A stretch of DNA of 64,000 nt, taken from assembly GCA_028284225.1 (NCBI GenBank), contig JANQSD010000011.1, positions 302,230 through 366,229 on the forward strand. Reading direction: 5' to 3'. Shown here piece by piece: positions 19,029 through 27,542 of the stretch. Position 1 is the first letter of the stretch. Each line of letters starts with the position of its first letter. The DNA comes from Arenicellales bacterium (GTDB lineage: Bacteria; Pseudomonadota; Gammaproteobacteria; Arenicellales; JAHEKD01). The notes under the pieces are model-generated. The model did not search any database, had not been told where the DNA came from, and saw nothing but the letters and a program-made list of their open reading frames with translations. The translations under genes were made by a program, and so were the position numbers.

Positions 19029-20141
19029 TTACAGACTGCCGAAATAGTGTTCGTAAGCACCTTTATAGTTTGGCGCATTTAACAGTTCGTAGCGAACAAC
19101 CCGTTTAGCCCAGGCCTTTTGCGATTCCAGAACTTTGGCAAAGAATGGATCTTCACCGGCAATTCTGTCTGCGACAATATCCCAGGCTTTTAGTTGAGCA
19201 TCCATAACTGCATCCGGAGTACGGTGCACGTTAACGCCATATTCTTCTTCAAGTGCAATTAAGTCATTTGAATAGCGGTCCTGATATTTCCACGACATGT
19301 CCGTGGATGCCGCTTCAGATGCGTATTCAAGTATGGCTTTATGTTCATCAGCTAATTTATTAAATAAGCTTTTGTTGAAGATAATTTCGAATGCTTCCTG
19401 GCTTTGGTGAAAGCTGGCGAGATGATAATCTTTGGATACATCTTGCATGCCAAAATCTTTATCCGATGTGGGATTATTAAATTCAGCTGCATCGATCAAA
19501 CCGCTTTTCATTGCCGGTTGAATTTCTCCGCCGGGTAATTGCACTACTGACATTCCCATTTCTTGCAATACATCAGCCGCCAAACCAACTGTGCGATATT
19601 TGAGTCCTTCCATTTGGCCGGCGTCAGTGATTTGCTCTTTAAACCAACCTAAAGGTTGCGCCGGCATCGGGCTGTTAAAAAAGCCGACGATATCCAGTTT
19701 TAGTGCATCCATAAGTTCATAGTAAAGTTCTTCACCCCCGCCATACTTGATCCAGCCAAGTAGCTGATTAGCATTCCAGCCAAAACAGGGGCCAGTGCCG
19801 AATAGCGAGGCCGTAGGGCTTTTGGAATACCAATAAGCAGTAACCAGATGGGCTCCATCGAGAACGCCTTTATGTACTGCAGTTTGCATTTCAGCGGTCT
19901 TAACCACCGAATTTACCGCCAACAAATCAATAGTTAACGACCCGCCCGACATTTCGTTAACCTTGTTGACATAGTCTTGGGCAAATTCCAGGAAAATACC
20001 GCCGCCCCAGGCTGCTTGAACTTTTAAAACGGTTTGAGCTTTGCCGACATAAGGTACAGCTGCTACTGCAGCAGCCGTTCCGACGGCGCCTGTTTTAAGA
20101 AAATTACGACGTGAACTATTAGGAGTTTGTGTATCAGACAT
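19029..20141 (-). CDS. dctP: TRAP transporter substrate-binding protein (DctP type, Tat signal)
   Basis: A 370-residue periplasmic binding protein. The N-terminus has a twin-arginine signal, SSRRNFLKTGAVGTAAAVAAV, with probable cleavage after VGKAQT. The mature part has the TRAP fold, including GLKYRTVGLAADVLQEMGMSVVQLPGGEIQPAM, which carries the conserved Arg that clamps a ligand carboxylate, and GLIDAAEFNNPTSD. The length and these segments resemble TakP-like proteins for 2-oxo acids. A strong AGGAGAC ribosome site precedes the ATG. It is the first gene of the dctP-dctQ-dctM-amidase-small ORF unit, divergent from trpF. Confidence 0.9.
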   Translation of the reverse strand: MSDTQTPNSSRRNFLKTGAVGTAAAVAAVPYVGKAQTVLKVQAAWGGGIFLEFAQDYVNKVNEMSGGSLTIDLLAVNSVVKTAEMQTAVHKGVLDGAHLVTAYWYSKSPTASLFGTGPCFGWNANQLLGWIKYGGGEELYYELMDALKLDIVGFFNSPMPAQPLGWFKEQITDAGQMEGLKYRTVGLAADVLQEMGMSVVQLPGGEIQPAMKSGLIDAAEFNNPTSDKDFGMQDVSKDYHLASFHQSQEAFEIIFNKSLFNKLADEHKAILEYASEAASTDMSWKYQDRYSNDLIALEEEYGVNVHRTPDAVMDAQLKAWDIVADRIAGEDPFFAKVLESQKAWAKRVVRYELLNAPNYKGAYEHYFGSL

Positions 20142-20321
20142 ATAAAGTCTCCTGTGTGATTTTTATGGTGAAATCTGAATTAGATTCAGACAAAAAAATA
20201 GCTTGAAAATAGTACAACTAATTTTAATCTTATGCAAATGACGAAGTTTTAATAAACGACTGATAATAAAAAACATATTTTGTGTTGATAGCATTTAACC
20301 CAGAAAACCGATTAGCGTCTG

Positions 20322-20349
20322 TTGACATTTGCGCCAATCGCCTTATAAA
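20322..20349 (+). promoter_or_regulatory. Promoter of trpF operon, possibly leaderless
   Basis: TTGACA (20322-20327) and TATAAA (20344-20349) are separated by 16 bp. The trpF ATG is at 20358, only eight bases after the -10 box, and no Shine-Dalgarno is present. The expected start site would therefore fall within a few bases of the ATG. Confidence 0.6.
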
Positions 20350-20357
20350 TCATCACT

Positions 20358-21002
20358 ATGCGTACCCGAATCAAAATTTGCGGAATGACAAGCCCTGAGG
20401 ATGCGGAGGTAGCGGCCATGCATGGAGCAGATGCTATCGGTATGATTTTTTATCCGGACAGCCCCCGTAATATCGACTTAAATCAGGCTAAACAAATTGC
20501 CCGCAGTGTCCAGCCATTTGTTACATCAGTTGCAGTTGTGGTTAATCCGGATGATGATTTTATTAATAAAATCAAACAGATGAGCGTTATTGACAGAATC
20601 CAGTTCCATGGTAATGAAAAACCAAGTGACTGTGAGAAATCGGGCATTTCCTATTACAAAGTCTTACGGGTCAACTCAGAAACAGATATTGAATACCTGG
20701 CTAATCAATATGAATCGGCCGCAGCCATACAATTAGATACATATGTTAAGAACAAGCCTGGCGGGACTGGAGAGACCTTCGATTGGTCGATACTCGACAA
20801 TATTAATATACAAAAACCTCTGATTCTTGCAGGGGGCTTAACGCCTGAAAATGTTTATCAAGCGGTGTTAACCGTTAAGCCATATGCGATTGATTTGGTT
20901 AGCGGTGTAGAAATAAAACCCGGTATTAAGGATGCAGTCAAGATAAAGGAGACTATAATAGCGGTTCGAGAAGCTGACCAGGTTTTAAACAAAGCGCAAT
21001 AA
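20358..21002 (+). CDS. trpF: Phosphoribosylanthranilate isomerase
   Basis: A 214-residue TIM-barrel enzyme for the Amadori rearrangement in tryptophan synthesis. The catalytic Cys is in RIKICGMT at residue ~8, and the general-acid Asp is in IQLDTYV near 127. The C-terminal phosphate loops [12 protein letters not shown] and [14 protein letters not shown] are intact. The start is fixed by the family's typical [10 protein letters not shown]-terminus. Its stop overlaps the accD ATG by one base. It heads the accD-folC-dedD-cvpA-purF series. trpB and trpA are elsewhere in the window. Confidence 0.96.
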   Translation: MRTRIKICGMTSPEDAEVAAMHGADAIGMIFYPDSPRNIDLNQAKQIARSVQPFVTSVAVVVNPDDDFINKIKQMSVIDRIQFHGNEKPSDCEKSGISYYKVLRVNSETDIEYLANQYESAAAIQLDTYVKNKPGGTGETFDWSILDNINIQKPLILAGGLTPENVYQAVLTVKPYAIDLVSGVEIKPGIKDAVKIKETIIAVREADQVLNKAQ

Positions 21003-21934
21003 TGAATTGGTTCGAAAAATTAATTCCACCCAAGATTAAATCCGGCGCCGCTAAAAAGGGTGTGCCGCAAGGGGTATGGAGCAAATGCGAAAAATGTGAC
21101 GCAGTGCTCTATAACGCCGAACTTGAACGTAATCAAAAAGTTTGTCCTCGCTGTGGACATCATATGCGGATAAAGGCACGGACCCGGCTGAACTGGTTAT
21201 TTGATGAGAATACCTTGGTAGAAATTGCTAATGAAATTAAGCCGGCTGATACCTATAAGTTCAGAGACAGCAAAAAATACAAAGATCGGCTTAATGAAGC
21301 CCAAAAGAAAACTCAAGAAGCAGATGCGCTTATTGTTGCCAAAGGTCAGGTCAAAAATCTGCCGATCATCGTGGCTGCCTTTGAGTTTGAATTTATGGGC
21401 GGCTCCATGGGCTCAGTCGTGGGCGAGAAATTTGTAAAAGGAGCGCAAGCAGCGATTGAAGAGGGTGTTCCTTATGTTTGTTTTTCAGCCAGCGGTGGAG
21501 CTCGTATGCAGGAAGCACTGTTTTCCTTGATGCAGATGGCGAAAACATCAGCTGTGCTGACACAATTGGAAGCAAAAAAATTACCGTTTATTTCGGTGCT
21601 GACCGACCCAACCATGGGCGGTGTTTCAGCATCGCTGGCCATGCTGGGAGACATTATTATTGCCGAGCCGAATGCTTTGGTTGGGTTTGCTGGCCCTAGA
21701 GTGATAGAACAAACAGTGCGGGAAAAATTACCCGATGGTTTTCAGCGTTCTGAGTTTTTGCTCGATCACGGTGCAATAGATATGATCGTCGATCGCCGTG
21801 ACATGGCAACAACTCTAAATCGATTGTTGTTGATGATGTCAGGCAATGTTACCAATAAAAAAGAATACATCCCGGCGGGTGAAGCACAAGACCACGCGGT
21901 GGTTGAACATTCAGACGACATAAGTGCCGATTAA
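21002..21934 (+). CDS. accD: Acetyl-CoA carboxylase carboxyltransferase subunit beta
   Basis: A 310-residue beta subunit of the carboxyltransferase that makes malonyl-CoA. The N-terminal zinc ribbon has Cys29, 32, 48 and 51 (CEKC ... CPRC). The crotonase-like domain follows, with the oxyanion loops [10 protein letters not shown] and [16 protein letters not shown] and the [11 protein letters not shown] segment. Length is normal for AccD. It is translationally coupled to trpF, and folC starts inside its last codons. Confidence 0.97.
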   Translation: MNWFEKLIPPKIKSGAAKKGVPQGVWSKCEKCDAVLYNAELERNQKVCPRCGHHMRIKARTRLNWLFDENTLVEIANEIKPADTYKFRDSKKYKDRLNEAQKKTQEADALIVAKGQVKNLPIIVAAFEFEFMGGSMGSVVGEKFVKGAQAAIEEGVPYVCFSASGGARMQEALFSLMQMAKTSAVLTQLEAKKLPFISVLTDPTMGGVSASLAMLGDIIIAEPNALVGFAGPRVIEQTVREKLPDGFQRSEFLLDHGAIDMIVDRRDMATTLNRLLLMMSGNVTNKKEYIPAGEAQDHAVVEHSDDISAD

Positions 21935-23201
21935 TCAGCCACGCTCTCTAACAGAATGGATGGATTATGCACAAACCGTGCATTTTCGTTCCATCGATTT
22001 GACTCTGGACAGAATCGATCAGGTTTACCAACGACTAAATTCAGATATAAAAAGTCAAATTATTATCGTTGGCGGCACTAATGGTAAAGGTTCATCAGTA
22101 GCGATGCTGGAATCGATTTATCAGCAAGCAGGTTATACAACCGCAGCCTTTACCTCGCCTCACTTAATTCGTTTTAATGAACGTTACCGGCTTAACGGTA
22201 ATAATCTTGAAGATCAGGTATTGATTGATTCATTCGAAAAAGTCGAGCAATTACGCGAAGATATACCACTGACTTACTTTGAATTTGCCACTTTAGTGGC
22301 CATTGACTCTTTGTCACAGCTCGAGCCAGATGTATTAATCATGGAAACGGGAATGGGGGGGCGCCTTGATTCGGTCAATATTTTAAATCCAGATTGTGTT
22401 TTGCTTACGCATGTGGCGCTTGATCACACTCAATGGTTAGGCGAGACACGTGAGCAAATAGGCTTTGAAAAAGCGGGTTTATTTCGCGCAGATAAACCGG
22501 CAATCTGTGGGGATCTTACACCTCCCAGTTCAGTGTTAAAGCGTGCAGACGAAATCAATGCAGATTTAAAATTGATCAAACGTGATTATGATTATGCCAA
22601 CAGTGGATCGCATTGGGATTGGCACGCTTTTAGTGGTGGCTATCAACAACTAAGTCAATTGCCACTGCCATCAATCAGTGGCCGTGGCCAGCTCAACAAT
22701 GCTGCCGGTGTGCTAATGGCTACACATTGCCTTAAAGATAAATTAGCCGTGAGTGAAGATGCTATCAGGCAGGGTTTGAGTAGCGCAGTTATTCAAGGGC
22801 GATTACAACAGGTAGAGTATAAACGGCGTAAAGTGATTCTGGATGTGGCCCATAATGTCGATGCCGTCACTGTTTTAGCTGAATTTCTTAGGCAAAATCC
22901 GGTGCAAGGAAGAACATGGGCTGTTTTGGGCATGCTTGAAGATAAAGATATTCAGCAGGTAATCAGGGTGGTCTGCTCTAATATAGACCACTGGGAACTG
23001 GCGACATTAAGTGAGTCAAGAGGCGCAGATGCACAGCGATTAAGCACACAGTTGCTTCAAGTTACTGCCGACGTGAAGTATAATTGTCATGCCTCACCGG
23101 CGACGGCATTTGAAGCTGCAATTGCAAAATCACAGGCAGATGATCGAATTGTAGTATTCGGCTCGTTTCACACAGTGGGAGACGTATTGGCGCATTTATA
23201 G
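21924..23201 (+). CDS. folC: Dihydrofolate synthase / folylpolyglutamate synthase
   Basis: A 425-residue Mur-ligase-like enzyme that adds glutamate to dihydropteroate and folates. The P-loop is [15 protein letters not shown] (about 48-62). The omega loop and ligand region are [16 protein letters not shown], and [13 protein letters not shown] and [14 protein letters not shown] are family signatures. It starts with GTG and overlaps accD by 11 bases, a conserved arrangement in this gene string. Confidence 0.95.
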   Translation: MPINQPRSLTEWMDYAQTVHFRSIDLTLDRIDQVYQRLNSDIKSQIIIVGGTNGKGSSVAMLESIYQQAGYTTAAFTSPHLIRFNERYRLNGNNLEDQVLIDSFEKVEQLREDIPLTYFEFATLVAIDSLSQLEPDVLIMETGMGGRLDSVNILNPDCVLLTHVALDHTQWLGETREQIGFEKAGLFRADKPAICGDLTPPSSVLKRADEINADLKLIKRDYDYANSGSHWDWHAFSGGYQQLSQLPLPSISGRGQLNNAAGVLMATHCLKDKLAVSEDAIRQGLSSAVIQGRLQQVEYKRRKVILDVAHNVDAVTVLAEFLRQNPVQGRTWAVLGMLEDKDIQQVIRVVCSNIDHWELATLSESRGADAQRLSTQLLQVTADVKYNCHASPATAFEAAIAKSQADDRIVVFGSFHTVGDVLAHL

Positions 23202-23218
23202 GTATAGCAATTAAGAAT

Positions 23219-23917
23219 ATGGCAAAAAGTAAAACTGAGCAGGACTTTGATATCAGGCACCGTTTAGTAGGGGCGTGTGTATTGCTGGCTTTAGGGGTGA
23301 TTTTTATTCCCATGATATTGCAGGGTAACGGACCGGGTGTGGGTAAATCAGACAGTTTGACCGAGGAAGTTCAGGAGTGGATTGTGGGCACCGAGGAAGC
23401 TGAAACCTATATTTCAAGAGTTGTACCGGTTGGTGAAGATACACAACAACAGCAAACCCAGCCTCCAGTCAGTGACGAAAACGCAACACCTGAGTTACAG
23501 GTCATTGAGGAGAAGGTTTCTGCGCTACAACAACCTGCTGAACAGCAGAATCAAGATCAAATTCAAACTATATCCGAAGTTGCAGCCATAGAACCTGCAG
23601 AAAATCCAGAACAACAATCAGTTGTTGAAAAACCGAAAGATGAAGTAGAGCAAACAGCCGGAATTAAAGCTGAAAATGTTTCCCGAGGATGGGTGGTACA
23701 AGTTGGCACATTTTCTAAACCAGAAAATGCACAAAACCTGATCACCAAATTAAATCAGAATGGATTCGATTCAAGATATGAAGTCGTTAATACCGATGCG
23801 GGGCAGGCAACTCGCGTCTGGGTCGGCCCCTATGAAAAAAGAGTGACGGCTGCGCGTGCACTAGAATTGGTTAAAGAAAACACGGGTGTCAAAGGATTTT
23901 TAAAGTCATATCCTTAA
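23219..23917 (+). CDS. dedD: SPOR domain cell-division protein, DedD-like
   Basis: A 232-residue bitopic membrane protein: short cytoplasmic N-terminus, one membrane helix (RLVGACVLLALGVIFIPMIL, about 18-37), a long Gln/Glu-rich periplasmic linker, and a C-terminal SPOR domain (about 155-232) with GWVVQVGTFSKPENAQNLI and RVWVGPYEKR. SPOR domains bind denuded septal peptidoglycan, and DedD assists constriction. Position between folC and cvpA is the classic one. Confidence 0.92.
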   Translation: MAKSKTEQDFDIRHRLVGACVLLALGVIFIPMILQGNGPGVGKSDSLTEEVQEWIVGTEEAETYISRVVPVGEDTQQQQTQPPVSDENATPELQVIEEKVSALQQPAEQQNQDQIQTISEVAAIEPAENPEQQSVVEKPKDEVEQTAGIKAENVSRGWVVQVGTFSKPENAQNLITKLNQNGFDSRYEVVNTDAGQATRVWVGPYEKRVTAARALELVKENTGVKGFLKSYP

Positions 23918-23932
23918 CCACAGGAACCAACA

Positions 23933-24424
23933 ATGTCAGTGCTTGATATCGCCATACTGCTAATAGTAGGTATTTCTTTTCTTATCGGTCTGGTCAGGGG
24001 GTTTGTCCGTGAAAGTCTTTCATTGTTAACCTGGGGGGTGGCATTATGGGCGGCGTTTACCTTTGCTAACCGCTTTACTCAACACTTTGAACGATTTCTC
24101 AATGATCCGACTTTGCAATTAATTGCTTCTTTTATTGCAGTGCTGGTGGTCACAATAGTGTTATTATCGCTATTAGGATATGTACTTTCTTCTTTATTTG
24201 AGTCAACGGGTCTAACTGGAATAGACCGCTCTTTAGGCGGAGTGTTTGGTTTATTGAGAGGAGCAATAATTGTTGCTGTTTTAGTGCTTTTGGCCGGTTT
24301 TACCGGGTTTCCCAACGAGCCATGGTGGCAGCAATCGATTTTAGTCGAGCATTTCAAACCGTTGGCAAAATTTATTCATGGGCTTATTCCTAATAATTTA
24401 TCCGATTATTTGAACAAGTCCTGA
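23933..24424 (+). CDS. cvpA: CvpA family membrane protein
   Basis: A 163-residue inner-membrane protein with four hydrophobic helices; signatures are IAILLIVGISFLIGLVRGFVRE at the N-terminus and GIDRSLGGVFGLLRGA centrally. In E. coli, CvpA is needed for colicin V export and affects envelope homeostasis and bile resistance. It precedes purF as in most gammaproteobacteria, with 18 bases between them. Confidence 0.93.
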   Translation: MSVLDIAILLIVGISFLIGLVRGFVRESLSLLTWGVALWAAFTFANRFTQHFERFLNDPTLQLIASFIAVLVVTIVLLSLLGYVLSSLFESTGLTGIDRSLGGVFGLLRGAIIVAVLVLLAGFTGFPNEPWWQQSILVEHFKPLAKFIHGLIPNNLSDYLNKS

Positions 24425-24442
24425 TACAAGAGGTTTAACTGT

Positions 24443-25969
24443 ATGTGTGGAATAGTTGGTCTGATTGATAGCGGTAAATCTGATGTTTGTCAGCAACTTT
24501 ATCAAGGGTTGACAGTTGTTCAACATCGAGGGCAGGATTCTGCCGGGATGATGACCAGTGACGGTGAGCGCGTTTATCTGCGCAAAGACAATGGTCTGGT
24601 TAACGATGTGTTTCGAAATCGCCATATGGTGCAAATGCAGGGGCATATGGGTATTGCTCATGCTCGTTATCCTACTGCCGGTTGCGACTCCAGGCATGAG
24701 GCCCAGCCGTTTTTTGTTAATACGCCGTTTGGCCTGGCTATAGCGCATAACGGCAATCTGACTAATGCCGCTCATCTGCGTCAATCGCTGTTTAAGCATA
24801 ATTTGCGTCAGATCAATACGACTTCTGACTCTGAAGTTTTATTGAATGTGTTTGCCTATGAACTGCAGAAGGTAGTCGGTGATGAGTATGAATTAAAGCC
24901 GCATCACGTTTTTAAGACTATTGAAGGCGTGCATGAACACTGCCGCGGTGCATATGCAGTGGTAATCATGATCGTTGGGTTTGGCCTGGTTGCGTTTCGT
25001 GATCCTTATGGTATCAGACCTCTGGTTTATGGCCAGAAATCTGACCATCAAGGTAAAATGAGTTACATGGTCGCGTCCGAAAGCGTGGCACTGGATATGG
25101 TCGATTTTAAATTGATTCGAGATATCCACCCAGGTGAGGCCATGATTTTTCAAGATGACGGTAAATTTCATTCGCGCCAGTGTGCAGAAACCGAAAAACA
25201 TTCGCCCTGTATTTTTGAATATGTTTATTTCGCCAGACCGGACTCGGTTATGGACGGCATTTCGGTATTTCGGGCACGTCAGCGTATGGGAGAAAAATTG
25301 GCGCAAAAGATCAAACGTGAATGGTCCGATCACGATATTGATGTCGTTATTCCTATTCCCGACTCTTCCCGTACCTCTGCCCTGGAAACGGCGTATATGT
25401 TGGATATCAAGTATCGTGAGGGGTTTGTGAAGAATCGCTATGTTGGTCGCACATTTATTATGCCGGGCCAGTCGCAGCGAAAAAAATCAGTCAAGCAAAA
25501 ACTCAATGCTATTGCCAGTGAATTTGACGGCAAAAATGTTCTGCTTGTCGATGATTCGATAGTTCGCGGTACCACCTCAATGCAGATCATTCAAATGGCC
25601 AGGGAAGCAGGTGCACGTAAAGTCTATTTTGCCTCAGCTGCTCCACCGGTACGCTATCCAAATGTTTATGGTATAGATATGCCGGTATCCGATGAATTGG
25701 TGGCTCACAATCGTGATGATCAGGATGTCGCTAATGAGATCGGTGCTGACAGAATTATTTACCAGGAGCTCGGGGATTTGATCGATGCCTGTCATGAGGA
25801 AAATCCTGCTATTACAGAGTTTGATACATCCTGTTTTAGCGGCAGTTATGTGACCGGCAATATAAGTGAGGAGTATTTGCAGTCTATTGAAGCACTGCGC
25901 AAAGATTCAAATAAGGTCAGACAGTCGCAGAGTATTCTTGATCTTGCTGATCTTACCGGTTATATGTAA
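24443..25969 (+). CDS. purF: Amidophosphoribosyltransferase
   Basis: A 508-residue enzyme for the first committed step of purine synthesis. The mature N-terminal nucleophile is Cys2 (MCGIVGLID). The glutaminase site includes HRGQDSAGM and AHARYPTAG. The C-terminal PRPP-binding loop is VLLVDDSIVRGTTS, and PIPDSSRTSALE lies before it. No propeptide is present. It ends the trpF-accD-folC-dedD-cvpA-purF unit. A repeat element lies just downstream before metZ. Confidence 0.97.
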   Translation: MCGIVGLIDSGKSDVCQQLYQGLTVVQHRGQDSAGMMTSDGERVYLRKDNGLVNDVFRNRHMVQMQGHMGIAHARYPTAGCDSRHEAQPFFVNTPFGLAIAHNGNLTNAAHLRQSLFKHNLRQINTTSDSEVLLNVFAYELQKVVGDEYELKPHHVFKTIEGVHEHCRGAYAVVIMIVGFGLVAFRDPYGIRPLVYGQKSDHQGKMSYMVASESVALDMVDFKLIRDIHPGEAMIFQDDGKFHSRQCAETEKHSPCIFEYVYFARPDSVMDGISVFRARQRMGEKLAQKIKREWSDHDIDVVIPIPDSSRTSALETAYMLDIKYREGFVKNRYVGRTFIMPGQSQRKKSVKQKLNAIASEFDGKNVLLVDDSIVRGTTSMQIIQMAREAGARKVYFASAAPPVRYPNVYGIDMPVSDELVAHNRDDQDVANEIGADRIIYQELGDLIDACHEENPAITEFDTSCFSGSYVTGNISEEYLQSIEALRKDSNKVRQSQSILDLADLTGYM

Positions 25970-25976
25970 AACTCAT

Positions 25977-26250
25977 TTCCTAAAATGTATTTTTTGCGTT
26001 TATGCGTTGTTTTCAGTTCACTCAAGTGCTCATGTACTAGCGTGTACACTGCGCCTTTCGTGAACCTCAAGCCTCGCCTAAAAGCGAAAATTCCTATTTT
26101 ATGAGACGGGTTCAAGTTAAAACGCGTGAGCTTAGCGATTTCATCGTTAAAAGTTCACTCTAAATACTCATTTATTTATATAAACTGCGCTTTAATCACT
26201 CACTTTTGCCTTGAACTCACTAAGCTCACGGGTTTTAATACATTTTAGAA
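25977..26250. mobile_element. MITE-like element with short terminal inverted repeats
   Basis: Non-coding stretch filling the purF-metZ gap. A 12-bp perfect inverted repeat, CTAAAATGTATT at 25980-25991 and AATACATTTTAG at 26237-26248, marks the ends. A TA dinucleotide lies at each end. A second inner inverted pair is CGTGAGCTTAG (26124-26134) and CTAAGCTCACG (26220-26230). The segment 26145-26213 is clearly similar, in inverse orientation, to 56133-56203 in another element of this window. It carries no transposase. Confidence 0.65.
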
Positions 26251-26269
26251 CTGATAAAGCAGGTTATTA

Positions 26270-27472
26270 ATGCCACGCAAAAAAATCACCGATTGGTCGA
26301 ACTTTCAGGATGAGACACGAGCTATTCGTGCCGGACATGTTCGCGGGCCGGAAAATGAACATTCTGAAGCCATATTTGCAACTTCAAGCTTTATTTTTGA
26401 AGATGCAGAAATGGCAGCAGCTAAATTTGAGCCGGATAGTAAGGGTAATGTTTATAGCCGTTTCACCAACCCGACCGTCAGAACATTTCAGGATCGGCTT
26501 GCTTCACTAGATGGTGGTGAAGCCTGTATCGCTACAGCCTCAGGAATGTCGGCCATTCTGTTAGCTTGTATGGGCCTATTAAAAGCAGGTGATCATGTAA
26601 TTTGTTCACGCAGTGTATTCGGCTCAATTTCAATTTTTTTCTCAAAAATCATGAGTCGATTTGGTATCGATACTGATTTCGTTTCCCCGCTTGACCTCGA
26701 AGGCTGGCAGCAAGCGATTAAACCAAATACCAGGATGTTTTTTGCCGAAACCCCATCTAATCCTCTGCAGGAGCTGATCGATATTCAGGAATTGTCACAA
26801 TTAGCCCATCGCAACAATTCAGTGTTAGTGGTCGATAACGGTTTTTGTACGCCAGTACTGCAAAAGCCGCTTTCCCTGGGGGCTGATGTTGTGGTGTACA
26901 CAGCGACAAAATACATTGATGGGCAGGGCAGGTGCGTGGGCGGTGCCGTAGTGGGTGATCAAAAGCGGGTAGGTGATGAAATGTTTTCCATCATGCGTAC
27001 TGTAGGTCCCGCCATGAGCCCATTTAATGCCTGGGTGTTTTTAAAAGGGCTTGAAACCCTGTCATTGAGAATGAATGCCATATCTGTACGCGCGCTTGAA
27101 CTTGCCGGGTGGCTTGAAGCCAGGGCTGAGGTAGAAAAAGTCTTTCACACCGGATTGGATTCGCATCCGCAACGAGAGCTGGCGAAAAAGCAGCAAAAAG
27201 CCGGTGGTGGTATTGTTTCTTTTCGAATAAAAGGCAATAAAGAACAGACCTGGAATTTTATTGATCATACGCAGCTCATGTCACTCAGTGCTAATCTAGG
27301 TGATGCCAAAACAATTATTACCCATCCTGCGACCACGACTCACGGCCGATTAACGCAGCAGGAAAGGGATGAATCGGGGATTACCGATAACCTGATTCGC
27401 ATTGCTGTAGGTTTAGAGGACTTGATCGATTTGAAGGCTGATTTAGAAAAGGGATTCGCCTCATTAAAATAG
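26270..27472 (+). CDS. metZ: O-succinylhomoserine sulfhydrylase
   Basis: A 400-residue PLP enzyme of the Cys/Met metabolism family, forming homocysteine from O-succinylhomoserine and sulfide. The PLP lysine is in TATKYIDGQGRCVGG (near 213). YSRFTNPTVRTFQDRLA and AETPSNPLQELIDI are family signatures. The purF-metZ neighbourhood is typical of Pseudomonas-like genomes, here interrupted by a repeat element. Cystathionine gamma-synthase is the close alternative, but the context favours MetZ. Confidence 0.92.
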   Translation: MPRKKITDWSNFQDETRAIRAGHVRGPENEHSEAIFATSSFIFEDAEMAAAKFEPDSKGNVYSRFTNPTVRTFQDRLASLDGGEACIATASGMSAILLACMGLLKAGDHVICSRSVFGSISIFFSKIMSRFGIDTDFVSPLDLEGWQQAIKPNTRMFFAETPSNPLQELIDIQELSQLAHRNNSVLVVDNGFCTPVLQKPLSLGADVVVYTATKYIDGQGRCVGGAVVGDQKRVGDEMFSIMRTVGPAMSPFNAWVFLKGLETLSLRMNAISVRALELAGWLEARAEVEKVFHTGLDSHPQRELAKKQQKAGGGIVSFRIKGNKEQTWNFIDHTQLMSLSANLGDAKTIITHPATTTHGRLTQQERDESGITDNLIRIAVGLEDLIDLKADLEKGFASLK

Positions 27473-27542
27473 ATTCAATGGCAGAGTTTCAGTCACTATT
27501 AATAACCTAGTGTTAACTTATCGCTAATCTGATTTATCGATA

